From a bacterium (GTDB taxonomy: Bacteria; Myxococcota_A; UBA9160; SZUA-336): a DNA stretch of 64,000 bases. The DNA lies in NCBI GenBank assembly GCA_024226335.1, contig JAAELY010000270.1, positions 16,426-80,425 on the forward strand, read 5' to 3'. Numbering within the stretch: position 1 is the first letter of the stretch; every line of letters starts with the position of its first letter. Positions 1 through 9,447 of this stretch are shown piece after piece. The translations under genes were made by a program, and so were the position numbers. Below the pieces are notes generated by a model that was not told where the DNA came from, ran no database searches, and worked only from the letters and a program-made list of their open reading frames with translations.

Positions 1-14
1 TCGAATGGAACAAG

Positions 15-1322
15 ATGCACGATCTGCTTCGCGCGAGTCCGATCGGCACTCTGCTGGAGTCCGAGTCGAGCAAGGAAGAAGATCTGGACGAACGTCTCGC
101 GTCGACCTTGCTGATCACCCGCGCCGACCTCGACCGTCTGCGCGAGGCGCTCGGCGTCGAGCACGTCACCGCACTTCGAGCACTCGCCACGCGTCGCTTC
201 GATATGCGGGTTCGATTGCTTACGGGCTCCTTCAGTGAATACCAGCGCGCAGCCCAGGTCTGGTGGAAGGGTCTCGAGCGTACCTACCTCCGATCGGGCC
301 AGGGCCAGCGTCCTCCCGTCTACTTCGTTTCTTCCAATACGCATTCGCTGGTCAATCTCCTGGGAGGCTACGCCAGATCGCACCGAGACACGTTGCTCGA
401 AGCGGTGCGCAATCAGGGCCCCGCCGAACTTCAGCAACTACTCGATGAAACCGAGCGCGCGGGTGGGGAGCCGAGCGAGAACCTCTTGTATTTCGCGTTG
501 CGCCATCACCTGTCGAGCCATCCCGAGGCGCTGGCCGAAGTCCAGGTCTGGGACGAAGAATCCGGTGTGATCTCGGTAGAGAATCGCGCGCACGTCGATG
601 TGGACGCGCAGGTATTCGAGATTGGCCGATTGAAACCCGAGCGATTCGACCCGCGTCTCCAGATGCCGGGGCTCGAGCGAATCGCGGACAGCGACGCGCG
701 CATCATCAACATCGACTATCCGTTGGGGATGGCGTCCTATCACCTCCTGTCGCGGGTCGGCCAGGGTGTGGGCCCCCTCCTGGGGCTCTACGTGATGGGC
801 AAGGCCGCGACCCTGAACGGCCAGGTCGGCGATGTGATGATCTCGCGCGTGATTCACGACGAGCACTCCGACAATACCTATCTGACCCAGAATGCCTTTA
901 CGGTCGACGACGTGGCCTGCAATCTCGAGTACGGAAGCGTTCTCGACAATCAGAAAGCCGTGACGGTGAGAGGCGCATTCCTGCAGAACCCAAACTACAT
1001 GGGCGTGTTCTATCGCGAGGGCTATACGGTTCTCGAGATGGAGGCGGGTCCCTATATGTCGGCAATCTACGAACTGGTCGACCCGCGTCGCCATCCGAAT
1101 GACGAGATCATCAACCTCGGCGAGCGCACCGGTTTTGATCTGGGCACGCTTCACTACGCCTCGGACACTCCCTACAGTCGCCGGCAGAGCCTGCTCTCGA
1201 AGAGTCTGGCGTACTTCGGTATGGATTCGACCTACGCGTGCGCGATTGCGATCACCCGCCGGATCCTCGAACTCGAATTACAGCGTCTTGGAGCCGGTCC
1301 CGGAGCCCCTCCGGGAGCCTGA
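15..1322 (+). CDS. Nucleoside-phosphorylase-like protein of unknown function (possibly 5'-incomplete)
   Basis: I do not recognise a named family for this protein of about 435 residues. Its C-terminal half resembles the purine/uridine phosphorylase fold: a glycine-rich GKAATLNGQVGD stretch near residues 260-275 and a late VLEMEAG motif near residue 340, which recalls the substrate-binding Met-Glu of nucleoside phosphorylases. The first 200 residues are helical and acidic and match nothing I know. There is no signal peptide, so it is probably cytoplasmic. The frame is open to the left edge of the window and the ATG at 15 has only a weak GGAA before it, so the true start may lie upstream. It is followed 42 bp later by an amidase on the same strand. 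A nucleoside- or base-cleaving role is inference from the two motifs only. Confidence 0.75.
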   Translation: MHDLLRASPIGTLLESESSKEEDLDERLASTLLITRADLDRLREALGVEHVTALRALATRRFDMRVRLLTGSFSEYQRAAQVWWKGLERTYLRSGQGQRPPVYFVSSNTHSLVNLLGGYARSHRDTLLEAVRNQGPAELQQLLDETERAGGEPSENLLYFALRHHLSSHPEALAEVQVWDEESGVISVENRAHVDVDAQVFEIGRLKPERFDPRLQMPGLERIADSDARIINIDYPLGMASYHLLSRVGQGVGPLLGLYVMGKAATLNGQVGDVMISRVIHDEHSDNTYLTQNAFTVDDVACNLEYGSVLDNQKAVTVRGAFLQNPNYMGVFYREGYTVLEMEAGPYMSAIYELVDPRRHPNDEIINLGERTGFDLGTLHYASDTPYSRRQSLLSKSLAYFGMDSTYACAIAITRRILELELQRLGAGPGAPPGA

Positions 1323-1364
1323 TATACTCGGTCGGCGAGCGCTTGACGCGCCGGAGGGCAGGGT

Positions 1365-2771
1365 ATGCACGAGCTTCTGGGTCTGACACTGCTCGAGCTC
1401 AGGGCTCGACTGCGCGATCGCCGTTCTTCTCCAGTCGAACTCATGGAAGCGGCGCTGAAGCGCATCGAGGAGACGCGCGAAACCTACAACGCCGTAGTGG
1501 CCGTTCGCGATCGCGACGAACTCATGAGCGAAGCGCGTGAGGCAGAGGCGCGCATTGTGCGCGGCGAGGCTCGACCGCTCGAGGGCATTCCTCTGGGCGT
1601 CAAGGATCTGGAAAACGTGGCCGGAATGGTCACGAGCATGGGGTCCCGCCTGTTCAAGGACAATGTGGCCCAACGCGACGACGTTCACGTGGAGCGATTG
1701 CGTGCAGCGGGCGCGATCCCCATGGCGAAGACCAATGCGCCGGAGTTCGGCCCAACGGCCATCACGAAGAATCTCTTGCACGGTGTGACGCGCAATCCCT
1801 GGAACCTCGACCGGACACCCGGCGGTTCGAGCGGCGGCTCGGCCGCGGCGCTTGCGGGTGGCGTTCTGCCGCTGGTCACTGCGAGCGACGGCGGCGGATC
1901 GGTTCGAATTCCCGCTTCGTGGACCGGTGCGTTCGGTCTCAAGCCTTCGCACGGTCGTGTGCCGATCGGTCCTAGCCCTGCGTGGGACGCGTCGATGATG
2001 GGTGTCTATGGTCCGCTGACCCGCAGTGTCGACGATGCGGCTCTGTATCTCGATCAGGTCGTTGGTGCCACACCACACGATCCGGTCGCGCTGCCGCATC
2101 CGGGCTACTCGTATCTCGACAGATTGCGCGAAGAGGAGCCCAGGGGATTGCGCATCGCGTACTCGCCCGACTTCGGGCGCATCCTGGTGCAGAACGATGT
2201 CGCGAGTGCGGTCGAAGAAGGTGTGAAGGTCTTTGAGAAGCTCGGCCATTCCGTGGAGCAGATCGAAGGCGGGCCGCCGCCACTGGCCGAGGAGTGGAAC
2301 CAACTCGCGGGCTGGGGGCTCGCGGGACGCCTGCGCGATTTCCTTCCCGAACGCGAAAACGAGATCCAGCGCTATCTATCGCATCTGATCGAGCAGGGGA
2401 GGGCCCTCACGCCCGAAGTTTCGGCGCGCATCAACGAAACGCGCGCGCAGGTTCGGGACTGGGCGACGAGCGTATTCGAGAACTTCGATCTTCTGATCAC
2501 CCCGACATTGCCCTACGATCCGCCACCGGCTCGCGGTCCATTTCCAACCGTAACCAATGGCCAGCCCCAGGATCCGATGGCCGCGGGTGGATTCACTCAG
2601 CCCTTCAATCTGGCCTGGCATCCCGCCGCAACCCTGCGCGCGGGTCTGTCGCGTGCGGACCTGCCCATCGGCATGCAGATCGTCGCTTCGCATCACCGCG
2701 ACGATCTGGTTCTGGCGATTTCGAAAGTCTTCGAACGCGAGCGGCCGTGGAACGACATCTGGCCGGTCTGA
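1365..2771 (+). CDS. Amidase (amidase signature family)
   Basis: This 468-residue protein is an amidase-signature hydrolase, which cleaves C-N amide bonds with a Ser-cisSer-Lys triad. The triad is visible: Lys80 in LGVKDLENVAG, Ser155 in the TPGGSSGGSAA loop, and Ser179 in SDGGGSVRIPA. The length is normal for the family. Substrate cannot be told from sequence. The family includes GatA, and no gatB or gatC is adjacent, so a role in tRNA amidation is unlikely. No secretion signal is seen. It lies downstream of the phosphorylase-like gene on the same strand and ends 9 bp from the convergent fucosidase gene. A second amidase of the same family lies at 4053-5480. Confidence 0.93.
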   Translation: MHELLGLTLLELRARLRDRRSSPVELMEAALKRIEETRETYNAVVAVRDRDELMSEAREAEARIVRGEARPLEGIPLGVKDLENVAGMVTSMGSRLFKDNVAQRDDVHVERLRAAGAIPMAKTNAPEFGPTAITKNLLHGVTRNPWNLDRTPGGSSGGSAAALAGGVLPLVTASDGGGSVRIPASWTGAFGLKPSHGRVPIGPSPAWDASMMGVYGPLTRSVDDAALYLDQVVGATPHDPVALPHPGYSYLDRLREEEPRGLRIAYSPDFGRILVQNDVASAVEEGVKVFEKLGHSVEQIEGGPPPLAEEWNQLAGWGLAGRLRDFLPERENEIQRYLSHLIEQGRALTPEVSARINETRAQVRDWATSVFENFDLLITPTLPYDPPPARGPFPTVTNGQPQDPMAAGGFTQPFNLAWHPAATLRAGLSRADLPIGMQIVASHHRDDLVLAISKVFERERPWNDIWPV

Positions 2772-2780
2772 GCGCGGACG

Positions 2781-4022
2781 CTACTCGAATTCGACGGCGA
2801 TGATGGTGGCCAGCGGATCGAGCACCCGTTCGGGAACTTCGATGACGAGATCGCCGACTGGATCGTCATTGGACAGGCGATCCCGGGTCGAGGTTCGAGA
2901 GAAATGCTTGAGCTGCCAACCGCTGCGCAGTTCGCGCACGCGCAACACGCGGTTGACGTGTATCCCGCGCACGCATACCGATTCGTAAGGTCGAGACAAT
3001 AGATGCAGGTAGACGATCTTGCCCCGGCGGGTCGTGGGCCCGTAGAACTGCCAGGCTTCGAGCCCGGGTTCGCTGCCGTAGATGGCGTCTGCGTAGGCAT
3101 CCATCCACGGTATAATCTCGTCGATCCGCTCGATCTGCTCTTCGGGTAGCTCGCCACTTCCCATCGGCGACACGTTCAGCAGCAGATTTCCACCGCGACT
3201 CACGGTCTCGCAGAGGGCGTGGACCAGGGTGCGGGAAGACTTGTAGTGCGTGTCGGACCGGTTGTACCCCCAGCTTTCGTTCATCGGCAGACGGGTTTCC
3301 CAGCGACCTTCGGGCGCTTCGCGCGGAGAGAACGGCTCGACGCTGGAAAAATCTCCATAGCCGGGAAGACGCTCGTTGATCAGCACGCCGGGCTGAAATG
3401 AGCGAATCAAATCGTGCAGTTCCCGAGCTTCCCACTCTTCGGAGCTGCGCTCCCATTGACCGTCAAACCAGAGGAGATCGAGCTGGCCGTACAGAGTCAG
3501 CAGTTCTCTCACCTGTGCGAACATGAACTCCAGATAGCGGTTCCACTGGGCTTGTGAGGGCCGCTGTTTCTGTCCGGACGAATAGGGGCGATGCTCGTCG
3601 ACGAAAGCCGGGTAGTCGGCGTGATGCCAGTCACTCAGCGAGAAACTCAACCCCAGTTTGATATCTAGTTCGCGAGCGGCTTCCACGAACTCGCGTACGA
3701 TATCTCCGCGGTACGCACTGTGTTCCACCGAGAAGTCTGATTCGCGTGTATGCCATAACGCGAAACCGTCGTGATGTTTTGCCGTGAGAACTGCGTAGCG
3801 CATGCCGGCTCGACGGGCGCGTTCGAGCCAGGTGCGCGGACTCTGTGGTCGCGGAGAAAAAGACCGAGCGCTCTCGTGGTAGGTCTCGGCCGGAACATCC
3901 TGGCAGAGTGGGAGCGCGGCTGAGCCGCCGACGAGTGGCCACGACAACTCCCAGCCGCGCTGGCTGATATGTCCCCAGTGAATGAACATTCCGAAGCGCG
4001 CATCATCGAACCAACTCGGCAT
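2781..4022 (-). CDS. Alpha-L-fucosidase, GH29 family
   Basis: This 413-residue protein is a GH29 retaining alpha-L-fucosidase. The N-terminus carries the barrel motif FGMFIHWG (residues 10-17), followed by LTAKHHDGFALW (79-90), which forms the sugar-binding site. Asp187 in LLWFDGQW is the expected nucleophile. A short beta-sandwich region follows from about residue 330. No signal peptide is visible, so it should act on imported fuco-oligosaccharides in the cytoplasm, or leave by an unrecognised route. It starts 30 bp after the amidase stop on the same strand, so the two are probably cotranscribed. No fucose kinase, isomerase or transporter is nearby, so the pathway context is missing. Confidence 0.93.
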   Translation of the reverse strand: MPSWFDDARFGMFIHWGHISQRGWELSWPLVGGSAALPLCQDVPAETYHESARSFSPRPQSPRTWLERARRAGMRYAVLTAKHHDGFALWHTRESDFSVEHSAYRGDIVREFVEAARELDIKLGLSFSLSDWHHADYPAFVDEHRPYSSGQKQRPSQAQWNRYLEFMFAQVRELLTLYGQLDLLWFDGQWERSSEEWEARELHDLIRSFQPGVLINERLPGYGDFSSVEPFSPREAPEGRWETRLPMNESWGYNRSDTHYKSSRTLVHALCETVSRGGNLLLNVSPMGSGELPEEQIERIDEIIPWMDAYADAIYGSEPGLEAWQFYGPTTRRGKIVYLHLLSRPYESVCVRGIHVNRVLRVRELRSGWQLKHFSRTSTRDRLSNDDPVGDLVIEVPERVLDPLATIIAVEFE

Positions 4023-4052
4023 AGCCCGACCTCTGAGTGTGAGAGTAACTTG

Positions 4053-5480
4053 TTATGCGCGAGGAGTTCGCTCGAACCAGGGTTGTACCGTTTCGAGTTG
4101 TGCCGCCAGCTGGAAGAGTGTGGCTTCGTCGCCGAAGCGTCCGGCGAACTGGACGCCGATCGGCAAGTTCTCCGCATTCCAGGCCAGCGGAACCGACATT
4201 GCCGGGTGTCCCGAAGCGTTGAATAGAGAAGTGTAGCCGACGGTCTTGTTCAGATCGGCAATCATCTCGAAGATCTGCGGATGCGACAGGGACAGGCGCC
4301 CGAGTTCCAGCGGCGGCGTGGCCATGGTGGGCGTCAAGATCAGGTCGTAGTCGACCAGGAAATTCGAAACCTGTCGACCTACGGCGTGGATCACGCGCAC
4401 GCTTCGCGCGTAGTCGGCTCCGGTCGTCTGGTCGACGCTCTGGGCCATGGCGTAGGTCAGTGTCTCGACGTCATCCTCACGGAGTTCGCGCCCCAACTCT
4501 TCGGCGCGCGCGTCCAGGGATGCGCGCAGGTTAGAAGCAATGATGGCTCGCGTGGCGGTGCCCAGCGTTTCGGAATCGATCTGGAGGCTCGCGGCTTCCA
4601 CGTCGTGGCCGAGTTCCTCGCAGAGTCGCGCGGCGTTCTCTGCTGCGGACTTGCAGTCGGCATGGGTCTCGGCTCCGTTGAAGGACTCGGTGATCAACGC
4701 GATTCGCAGCCGTCGGGGTTCGGTCGCGGCTTCTTTGAGATAAGGTCGTTTCTGCGGCGGTGCGCAGTAGGGAGCTCCCAGTTCCGGTGCGCTGATCACA
4801 TCGAGCAGGGCCGCGCTGTCGCGTACCGAACGAGTGACTGCGTGTACCGAACTCATTCCGCTCCAGCCTTCACCTGCATCGGGTCCGAACGGGTTGCGAC
4901 CCCGGCTCGGCTTGAGCCCGAACAGTCCGCAGCAGGAGGCGGGGATGCGGATCGAGCCACCGCCGTCGCTGGCATTCGCAGCGGGAAGCATGCCTGCTGC
5001 GACGGCCGATGAGGCGCCGCCCGATGAACCTCCGGAAGTGTGCGTGATCTTCCACGGATTGCGCGTCTGGCCGAAGATGCGTGACTCGGTCGACGTGGTG
5101 AGTCCGAATTCCGGCGAAGCGCTCTTGCCGAAGATGACCAGGCCCGCCTTGCGATAGCGCGTGACCAGTTCGCTGTCGTGATCCGGGACGAAATCTTCGA
5201 AGATGCGAGATCCAAAGGTGGTGCGCGTGCCCGTGTAGAAGGCGTGCAGGTCTTTGAGCAGGAAGGGGACTCCCGAAAACGGACCCTTGGGCAGGCCCGC
5301 TTCGATGGACTTGCGCGCTTCGGTGTACATTGGGATGACGACGGCGTTCAGTTCGGGATTGAGCTTCTCCACGCGACTGACCGCGGTGTCGAGAAGATCG
5401 CTGGGGCTAACCTGCTTTTTCGCGACCAGTTCGGCCAGGCCCAGGGCATCGTAGCTTTCGTAGTCGTCCAGACGTCCCAT
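4053..5480 (-). CDS. Amidase (amidase signature family)
   Basis: This is a second amidase-signature enzyme of 475 residues. Its triad is Lys76 (LLKDLHAF), Ser152 (TSGGSSGGASS) and Ser176 (DGGGSIRIPAS). I place the start at the ATG at 5480 because AAGGAG lies five bases upstream; an in-frame ATG at 5504 lacks such a site. It follows the patatin-like gene by 63 bp and precedes the fucosidase by 30 bp, suggesting one transcript. It differs clearly from the amidase at 1365, so this is not a recent duplication. The substrate is unknown, and aryl- or fatty-acid amides are possible for this family. Confidence 0.92.
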   Translation of the reverse strand: MGRLDDYESYDALGLAELVAKKQVSPSDLLDTAVSRVEKLNPELNAVVIPMYTEARKSIEAGLPKGPFSGVPFLLKDLHAFYTGTRTTFGSRIFEDFVPDHDSELVTRYRKAGLVIFGKSASPEFGLTTSTESRIFGQTRNPWKITHTSGGSSGGASSAVAAGMLPAANASDGGGSIRIPASCCGLFGLKPSRGRNPFGPDAGEGWSGMSSVHAVTRSVRDSAALLDVISAPELGAPYCAPPQKRPYLKEAATEPRRLRIALITESFNGAETHADCKSAAENAARLCEELGHDVEAASLQIDSETLGTATRAIIASNLRASLDARAEELGRELREDDVETLTYAMAQSVDQTTGADYARSVRVIHAVGRQVSNFLVDYDLILTPTMATPPLELGRLSLSHPQIFEMIADLNKTVGYTSLFNASGHPAMSVPLAWNAENLPIGVQFAGRFGDEATLFQLAAQLETVQPWFERTPRA

Positions 5481-5543
5481 GGAGTTCTCCTTCGCCCGCA
5501 GCATATCACGTGCGCCGAAGCCACAGAAAAGCCCGACAGTCCG

Positions 5544-6968
5544 TCAGTCGCGGAGTTCCTTCCAACCGGGCAGGGGTGCCAGCAAGCTGCGAAGCAATCG
5601 CGCTGTGGGTTCGAATTCTCGTTCGCCCCTTTCGGATACGAGTCGCAACCGCCTTTCGATCGGAAAGACCTCCAGCAGTGGTGGGGCCTTGCGAAAGGCG
5701 ACGTGCAGATCCCAGAACGGTTTGTCGCGGTGCGACGTCGAGGAGATCGTGCGCAACAAGGGAGCGAGCAGGGCATTGCTTCTGCTCGGTTCCGAAAGCG
5801 CATCGAGCGCCAGGATGCAGGTATTCGTCGTATCGATGCGACCCGCTTCAATTGCCTGCCAGGCGTAACGTGCGGGAACCATGCTACTGAGCGCGCCGTC
5901 GACCACCCCGACCAGTTCGTGACGTTCGAAAAGCGCTTCCAGGATCGCGGTACTGCTGCGGTCCGCCGGATCGATGTCGTGCTGCAATACCGCCGGGATC
6001 GCGGCGCTAAAAGCAGCAGCGTCGAGGGCCGGAAGCTGCCGGGTCTCTGGTGTGGAACCGAAGAAGATGGGAACGAGCACCTGGCGACTCATGGCCATCG
6101 ACACGAGCGCACTCACGACCCGCGCCAGAACCCGGCCCCGAATTCGCGAGAGTTCGCTCGCATCGCGCAAATCCTTGCCGAGCACTTCTGCGAATTCGGC
6201 CCTGGGCCTCCCGAGGGCTCCCGGGCCGAGCCCCGTGGCGAGGGTGTCTACTGGAATCGCGAGTTCCCCGAGCGTGAGCTGATCTCCATCGGGAGTCGCG
6301 AACAGTTCGCCCAGCGCGGCCTTCAGGTCGAGTCGCAGAGCTGCGGGAAGTCCGAAACGGGTGTTTGGATCGGGAGCGCGGAAGACCCCGTTCAAGCGAA
6401 TGCGGCCGATCTCCCGGTAGATCTCTTCGACGTCGTAGTCGCGGGTCCGGCCGCGGATGACCGCAAGGATCGCGCCCAGACTGCATCCTACCATGTAAGC
6501 GGGCTCGATCTCGAGGTCCTGCAGGCGCTGGAGTGCGCCCAAAAAAATGTAGCCCGAGCCCGCGGCGCCGCCGAGCACCAGTGCAAGGCGCTTGTTCGCA
6601 ATTTCCGCGTCCAGGCGTTCTTCGCTGGCGAGCTGGTTCTCGATGATCTGCGTCCGTGCTTCGCCGACCAGAGCCTCGACCGTGGGCAGCAGACCGTGAA
6701 GCTCGCGGCCGTCGATTTCTTCTTGATTCGTCGGAAGCACCGGTGCGAGCAGCTGCAACAAGCGCAGGCGAAACGTACCGATGTGGAAGACGAGCGAATC
6801 TCGTCCCCCTCCGATCGTCGTGAGCTGCGCGAGTCGCAGCGCGTAGCGCAGTCGGTCCAGATCCCGCGGGTTCATGAAAAAGGGCTCTTCGACGCTCTTG
6901 CGCGCGAGTGCGAGTTCGCCGCGGCGAAACGGTCTGAATTCGTCGAGGAAGGTCGCGACATCGATCAC
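5544..6968 (-). CDS. Patatin-like phospholipase family protein
   Basis: The central part carries the patatin lipid acyl-hydrolase signature: a glycine-rich oxyanion stretch GGAAGSGYIF, the nucleophile elbow GCSLG (Ser near residue 163) and a later DGA motif (VDGALSS) that supplies the Asp of the Ser-Asp dyad. These enzymes hydrolyse membrane-lipid or neutral-lipid esters. The first 130 residues are not part of the patatin core and I do not recognise them. I favour the GTG at 6968; the frame extends to 7052, but that start would overlap the divergent modA gene. No secretion signal or beta-barrel domain is seen, so it is probably intracellular. It heads a minus-strand run with an amidase and a fucosidase. 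Confidence 0.85.
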   Translation of the reverse strand: MIDVATFLDEFRPFRRGELALARKSVEEPFFMNPRDLDRLRYALRLAQLTTIGGGRDSLVFHIGTFRLRLLQLLAPVLPTNQEEIDGRELHGLLPTVEALVGEARTQIIENQLASEERLDAEIANKRLALVLGGAAGSGYIFLGALQRLQDLEIEPAYMVGCSLGAILAVIRGRTRDYDVEEIYREIGRIRLNGVFRAPDPNTRFGLPAALRLDLKAALGELFATPDGDQLTLGELAIPVDTLATGLGPGALGRPRAEFAEVLGKDLRDASELSRIRGRVLARVVSALVSMAMSRQVLVPIFFGSTPETRQLPALDAAAFSAAIPAVLQHDIDPADRSSTAILEALFERHELVGVVDGALSSMVPARYAWQAIEAGRIDTTNTCILALDALSEPSRSNALLAPLLRTISSTSHRDKPFWDLHVAFRKAPPLLEVFPIERRLRLVSERGEREFEPTARLLRSLLAPLPGWKELRD

Positions 6969-7018
6969 GGATCCAGAATACACCCAGCCCCTATTCCTTT
7001 GGTACCTTTCGTGCGCGC

Positions 7019-7810
7019 ATGATCTGCTCAACAGCTCCCCCCCTGCCCGCAATCGCTCTCCTGCTGCTAATCGCGATCGGAGCGTGTGGCAAGCAGGGCG
7101 ACGCGCCCGCCGTGCTCGCGGTCGCGTCCAGTCTTCGGAACGTCATGCCCGAGCTCATCGAGCGCTTCCGGGTCTCGCACGGGACCGGAGAGTGGGTTGC
7201 CACCTACGGGGGCTCAGGAACCCTGCGAGCCCAGGTGGAGGCGGGGGCTCCGATCGATGCCATCGTTTTCGCCGGTTCCGAGCCGGTCGATCTGCTGATC
7301 GGTTCCGGCGCCTTGCGGGCCGCCTCGCGCCGGGAGGTCGCGCAGAACTCTCTCGTACTGGTCGGGCCCATCGAGTCCCGGGGGCTGCGCTTCGAGAGTC
7401 TGGCTCAGCTCGGATCCGACCAGAAGCTCGTGATCGGTCTGCCCGACTCCGCTCCCGTCGGATCCTACGCGCGCCAGGCCCTGAAAGAACTCGAACTCTG
7501 GGAGGATCTCCAGGATCGCATCGTCTACGCCGGACACGTTGCCGCCGTGCTGGCCTATGTGCGCAGAGGCGAAGCCGCTGCTGGAATCGTCTACCGCACC
7601 GACGCGCAGACAGCCGATGACGTCGAACTCCTCGACACCCTTCCGGAAAGAGCGCGCATAGCGACGGAAATCGTCGCGGCGGTGAGCAGTCGTGCGAGGC
7701 ACCCCCAACGAGCGGATGCCTTCGTGCGCTTCCTCGGGTCTGCAGGCGCCTCCGGGATCCTGAAGCGCGGTGGTTTCGAGGTGACCCTCGACGACGGGTC
7801 AGGAAGTTAG
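7019..7810 (+). CDS. modA: Molybdate ABC transporter, substrate-binding lipoprotein ModA
   Basis: This 263-residue protein begins with a hydrophobic lipoprotein signal ending in IAIGAC (lipid anchor at the Cys near residue 24). The mature part starts AVASSLRNVMPELIERF and continues with TYGGSGTLRAQVEAGAPIDAIVFAG. These are the Ser- and Gly-rich oxyanion-binding loops of ModA. It captures molybdate, or tungstate, on the periplasmic side. It is the first gene of modABC and is transcribed divergently from the patatin-like gene, with only about 50 bp between the two favoured starts. I saw no ModE-type operator. Confidence 0.93.
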   Translation: MICSTAPPLPAIALLLLIAIGACGKQGDAPAVLAVASSLRNVMPELIERFRVSHGTGEWVATYGGSGTLRAQVEAGAPIDAIVFAGSEPVDLLIGSGALRAASRREVAQNSLVLVGPIESRGLRFESLAQLGSDQKLVIGLPDSAPVGSYARQALKELELWEDLQDRIVYAGHVAAVLAYVRRGEAAAGIVYRTDAQTADDVELLDTLPERARIATEIVAAVSSRARHPQRADAFVRFLGSAGASGILKRGGFEVTLDDGSGS

Positions 7811-7812
7811 AA

Positions 7813-8478
7813 GTGGGTTCCGGCGACGCATTTCCGATTCTGCTCTCGCTGCGCGTCGCCACGATTGCATTGCTCGTGGTGGTCCCGTTTGGACTCGCAC
7901 TGGCACGTCTGCAATCCCGCCACTACGCCGGGCGGCGCATCGTCGATGCATTCGTGCTGCTCCCCCTGGTTCTGCCTCCGTCCGTAATCGGCTTCTTCCT
8001 CGTGCTCCTTCTGGGTCGAAACGGTGTTCTTGGCCAGTGGCTCGACCGATTCTTCGACGTGCAGCTCGTGTTCACACCCGCGGCGGCAGTTATCGCATCG
8101 GCGATCGTTGCATTGCCCATGCTGGTCAAGACGGCGCAGCCCGCCCTCGAAGCCGTTCCCGCGGAACTCGAGAAGGTCGGCCGCTCGCTGGGACTCGGGC
8201 CGATTGAACTTTTCATGCGCGTCACCTTGCCCAGCGCCTGGCGCGGTGTGCTCGCGTCCGTCGTACTCGCGTTTGCACGAGCCAACGGGGAGTTCGGTGC
8301 CACGCTCATGTTTGCCGGAAACATTCCCGGTCGCACCAATACGATGCCGCTCGAGATCTTCGCGGCCTACGAAACGGGAGCTACGGGACGTGCAGCTCTC
8401 TACGTGGGTGTGCTGACCCTGATCTCGCTGGTGGTTGTGGTCGCAGCGGCGCGCCTGAATCCGGGTGAGCGCGGATGA
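7813..8478 (+). CDS. modB: Molybdate ABC transporter permease ModB
   Basis: This 221-residue integral membrane protein has about five transmembrane helices. It carries the conserved EAA cytoplasmic loop (ELEKVGRSLGLGPIELF into TLPSAWRG, about residues 119-145), where the ATPase docks. The length is typical of ModB. The start is a GTG two bases after the modA stop, and the 3' end overlaps modC by four bases (ATGA), so translation is probably coupled. Confidence 0.95.
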   Translation: MGSGDAFPILLSLRVATIALLVVVPFGLALARLQSRHYAGRRIVDAFVLLPLVLPPSVIGFFLVLLLGRNGVLGQWLDRFFDVQLVFTPAAAVIASAIVALPMLVKTAQPALEAVPAELEKVGRSLGLGPIELFMRVTLPSAWRGVLASVVLAFARANGEFGATLMFAGNIPGRTNTMPLEIFAAYETGATGRAALYVGVLTLISLVVVVAAARLNPGERG

Positions 8479-9350
8479 AGGCCCTGGATGCCAGTCTGTT
8501 GATTCGTGTGGCAGACGAACGCTCCGAATTCGCAGTCGAGTCGGAGCTCTCGCTGGATCACGGTGTACTCGTGATGTTCGGTCCCTCGGGCGCGGGAAAG
8601 TCGTTGACGCTTCAGGGATTGGCCGGTTTGATTCCCGCCGAAAGCGGCTTCATCCGGGTCGGGGAGGAGACGCTCTTCGATTCCCGGGCTGGCGTGAATC
8701 TGCCTGCGTATCGGCGAAGAATCGGCTACGTGCCGCAACAGGATTCGCTCCTGCCTTTCTGTGACGTGGCCATGAACATCGCTTTCGGTCTTCCTCGGTC
8801 CGAGCGACGTCGGGACAATCCGAAGCTCGAAGGGTTGCTTCAGGAGTTCGGACTCGCGAAGCTGGCTCGCGCGCGCCCTAAGTCCCTCTCCGGGGGAGAG
8901 CGGAAACGCGTCGCACTCGCCCGAGCTCTCGCGGTCGAACCCCGTCTTCTCCTGCTCGACGAGCCCTTTGCCTCCATCGATCAATCGGGTCGGGAACAGC
9001 TGTACGGGATCTTGCGCGAAACACTCAGAGAACATGCAACCCCGGCCGTGATCGTCACCCACGATGCGCGGGAAGGCGCCAGCCTGGGCGATCACGTGGT
9101 GCGTTTCGAGCGCGGGCGCACCGTAGCAACGGGCTCGCCCGCGGAAATGCTCCCCCACGGCCAGCCCATTCGACTCTCCGGCCGGCGACGCGCGGCGCCC
9201 CAGGTGTTGAGCGACGGTCGCGTGCGCGTCGAACTGGATTCGGTGACGCTCGAAGTTTCCGCTGCGTTGCTGGATGCCGACGAGCAGGAGATCGAATTGA
9301 ACCTTCGCGATCAAGCGCACTCCACGAGCGACGGACCGGAGGAGGAGTGA
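8475..9350 (+). CDS. modC: Molybdate ABC transporter ATPase ModC
   Basis: This 291-residue ABC ATPase energises molybdate import. It has Walker A GPSGAGKS (about residues 36-43), the ABC signature LSGGERKR, Walker B LLLLDEP and a switch His in VTHDAREG. Its C-terminal region of about 60 residues is much shorter than the regulatory molybdate-binding MOP domain of E. coli ModC (352 residues overall), so that domain is reduced. The start overlaps the modB stop by four bases. The lut genes follow after about 100 bp on the same strand. Confidence 0.93.
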   Translation: MKALDASLLIRVADERSEFAVESELSLDHGVLVMFGPSGAGKSLTLQGLAGLIPAESGFIRVGEETLFDSRAGVNLPAYRRRIGYVPQQDSLLPFCDVAMNIAFGLPRSERRRDNPKLEGLLQEFGLAKLARARPKSLSGGERKRVALARALAVEPRLLLLDEPFASIDQSGREQLYGILRETLREHATPAVIVTHDAREGASLGDHVVRFERGRTVATGSPAEMLPHGQPIRLSGRRRAAPQVLSDGRVRVELDSVTLEVSAALLDADEQEIELNLRDQAHSTSDGPEEE

Positions 9351-9447
9351 TACCGCGCGTTGCAGGAATGCGATGGAAGCGCGAACGCGATTCTGGCATA
9401 CAAGAGTCCGGCGCCGCGATGATATGGCGTGCAGGAGGCGACTCTCC

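Noticed and set aside
1365..2771. A GatA subunit of the tRNA amidotransferase
   Set aside because: It has the amidase signature, but no gatB or gatC is near, and a second amidase of the same type is in the window.
5178..7022. A 614-codon open frame on the plus strand
   Set aside because: It lies opposite the amidase and patatin-like genes, which have intact catalytic motifs. Its own product shows no domain, so it is a high-GC antisense shadow.
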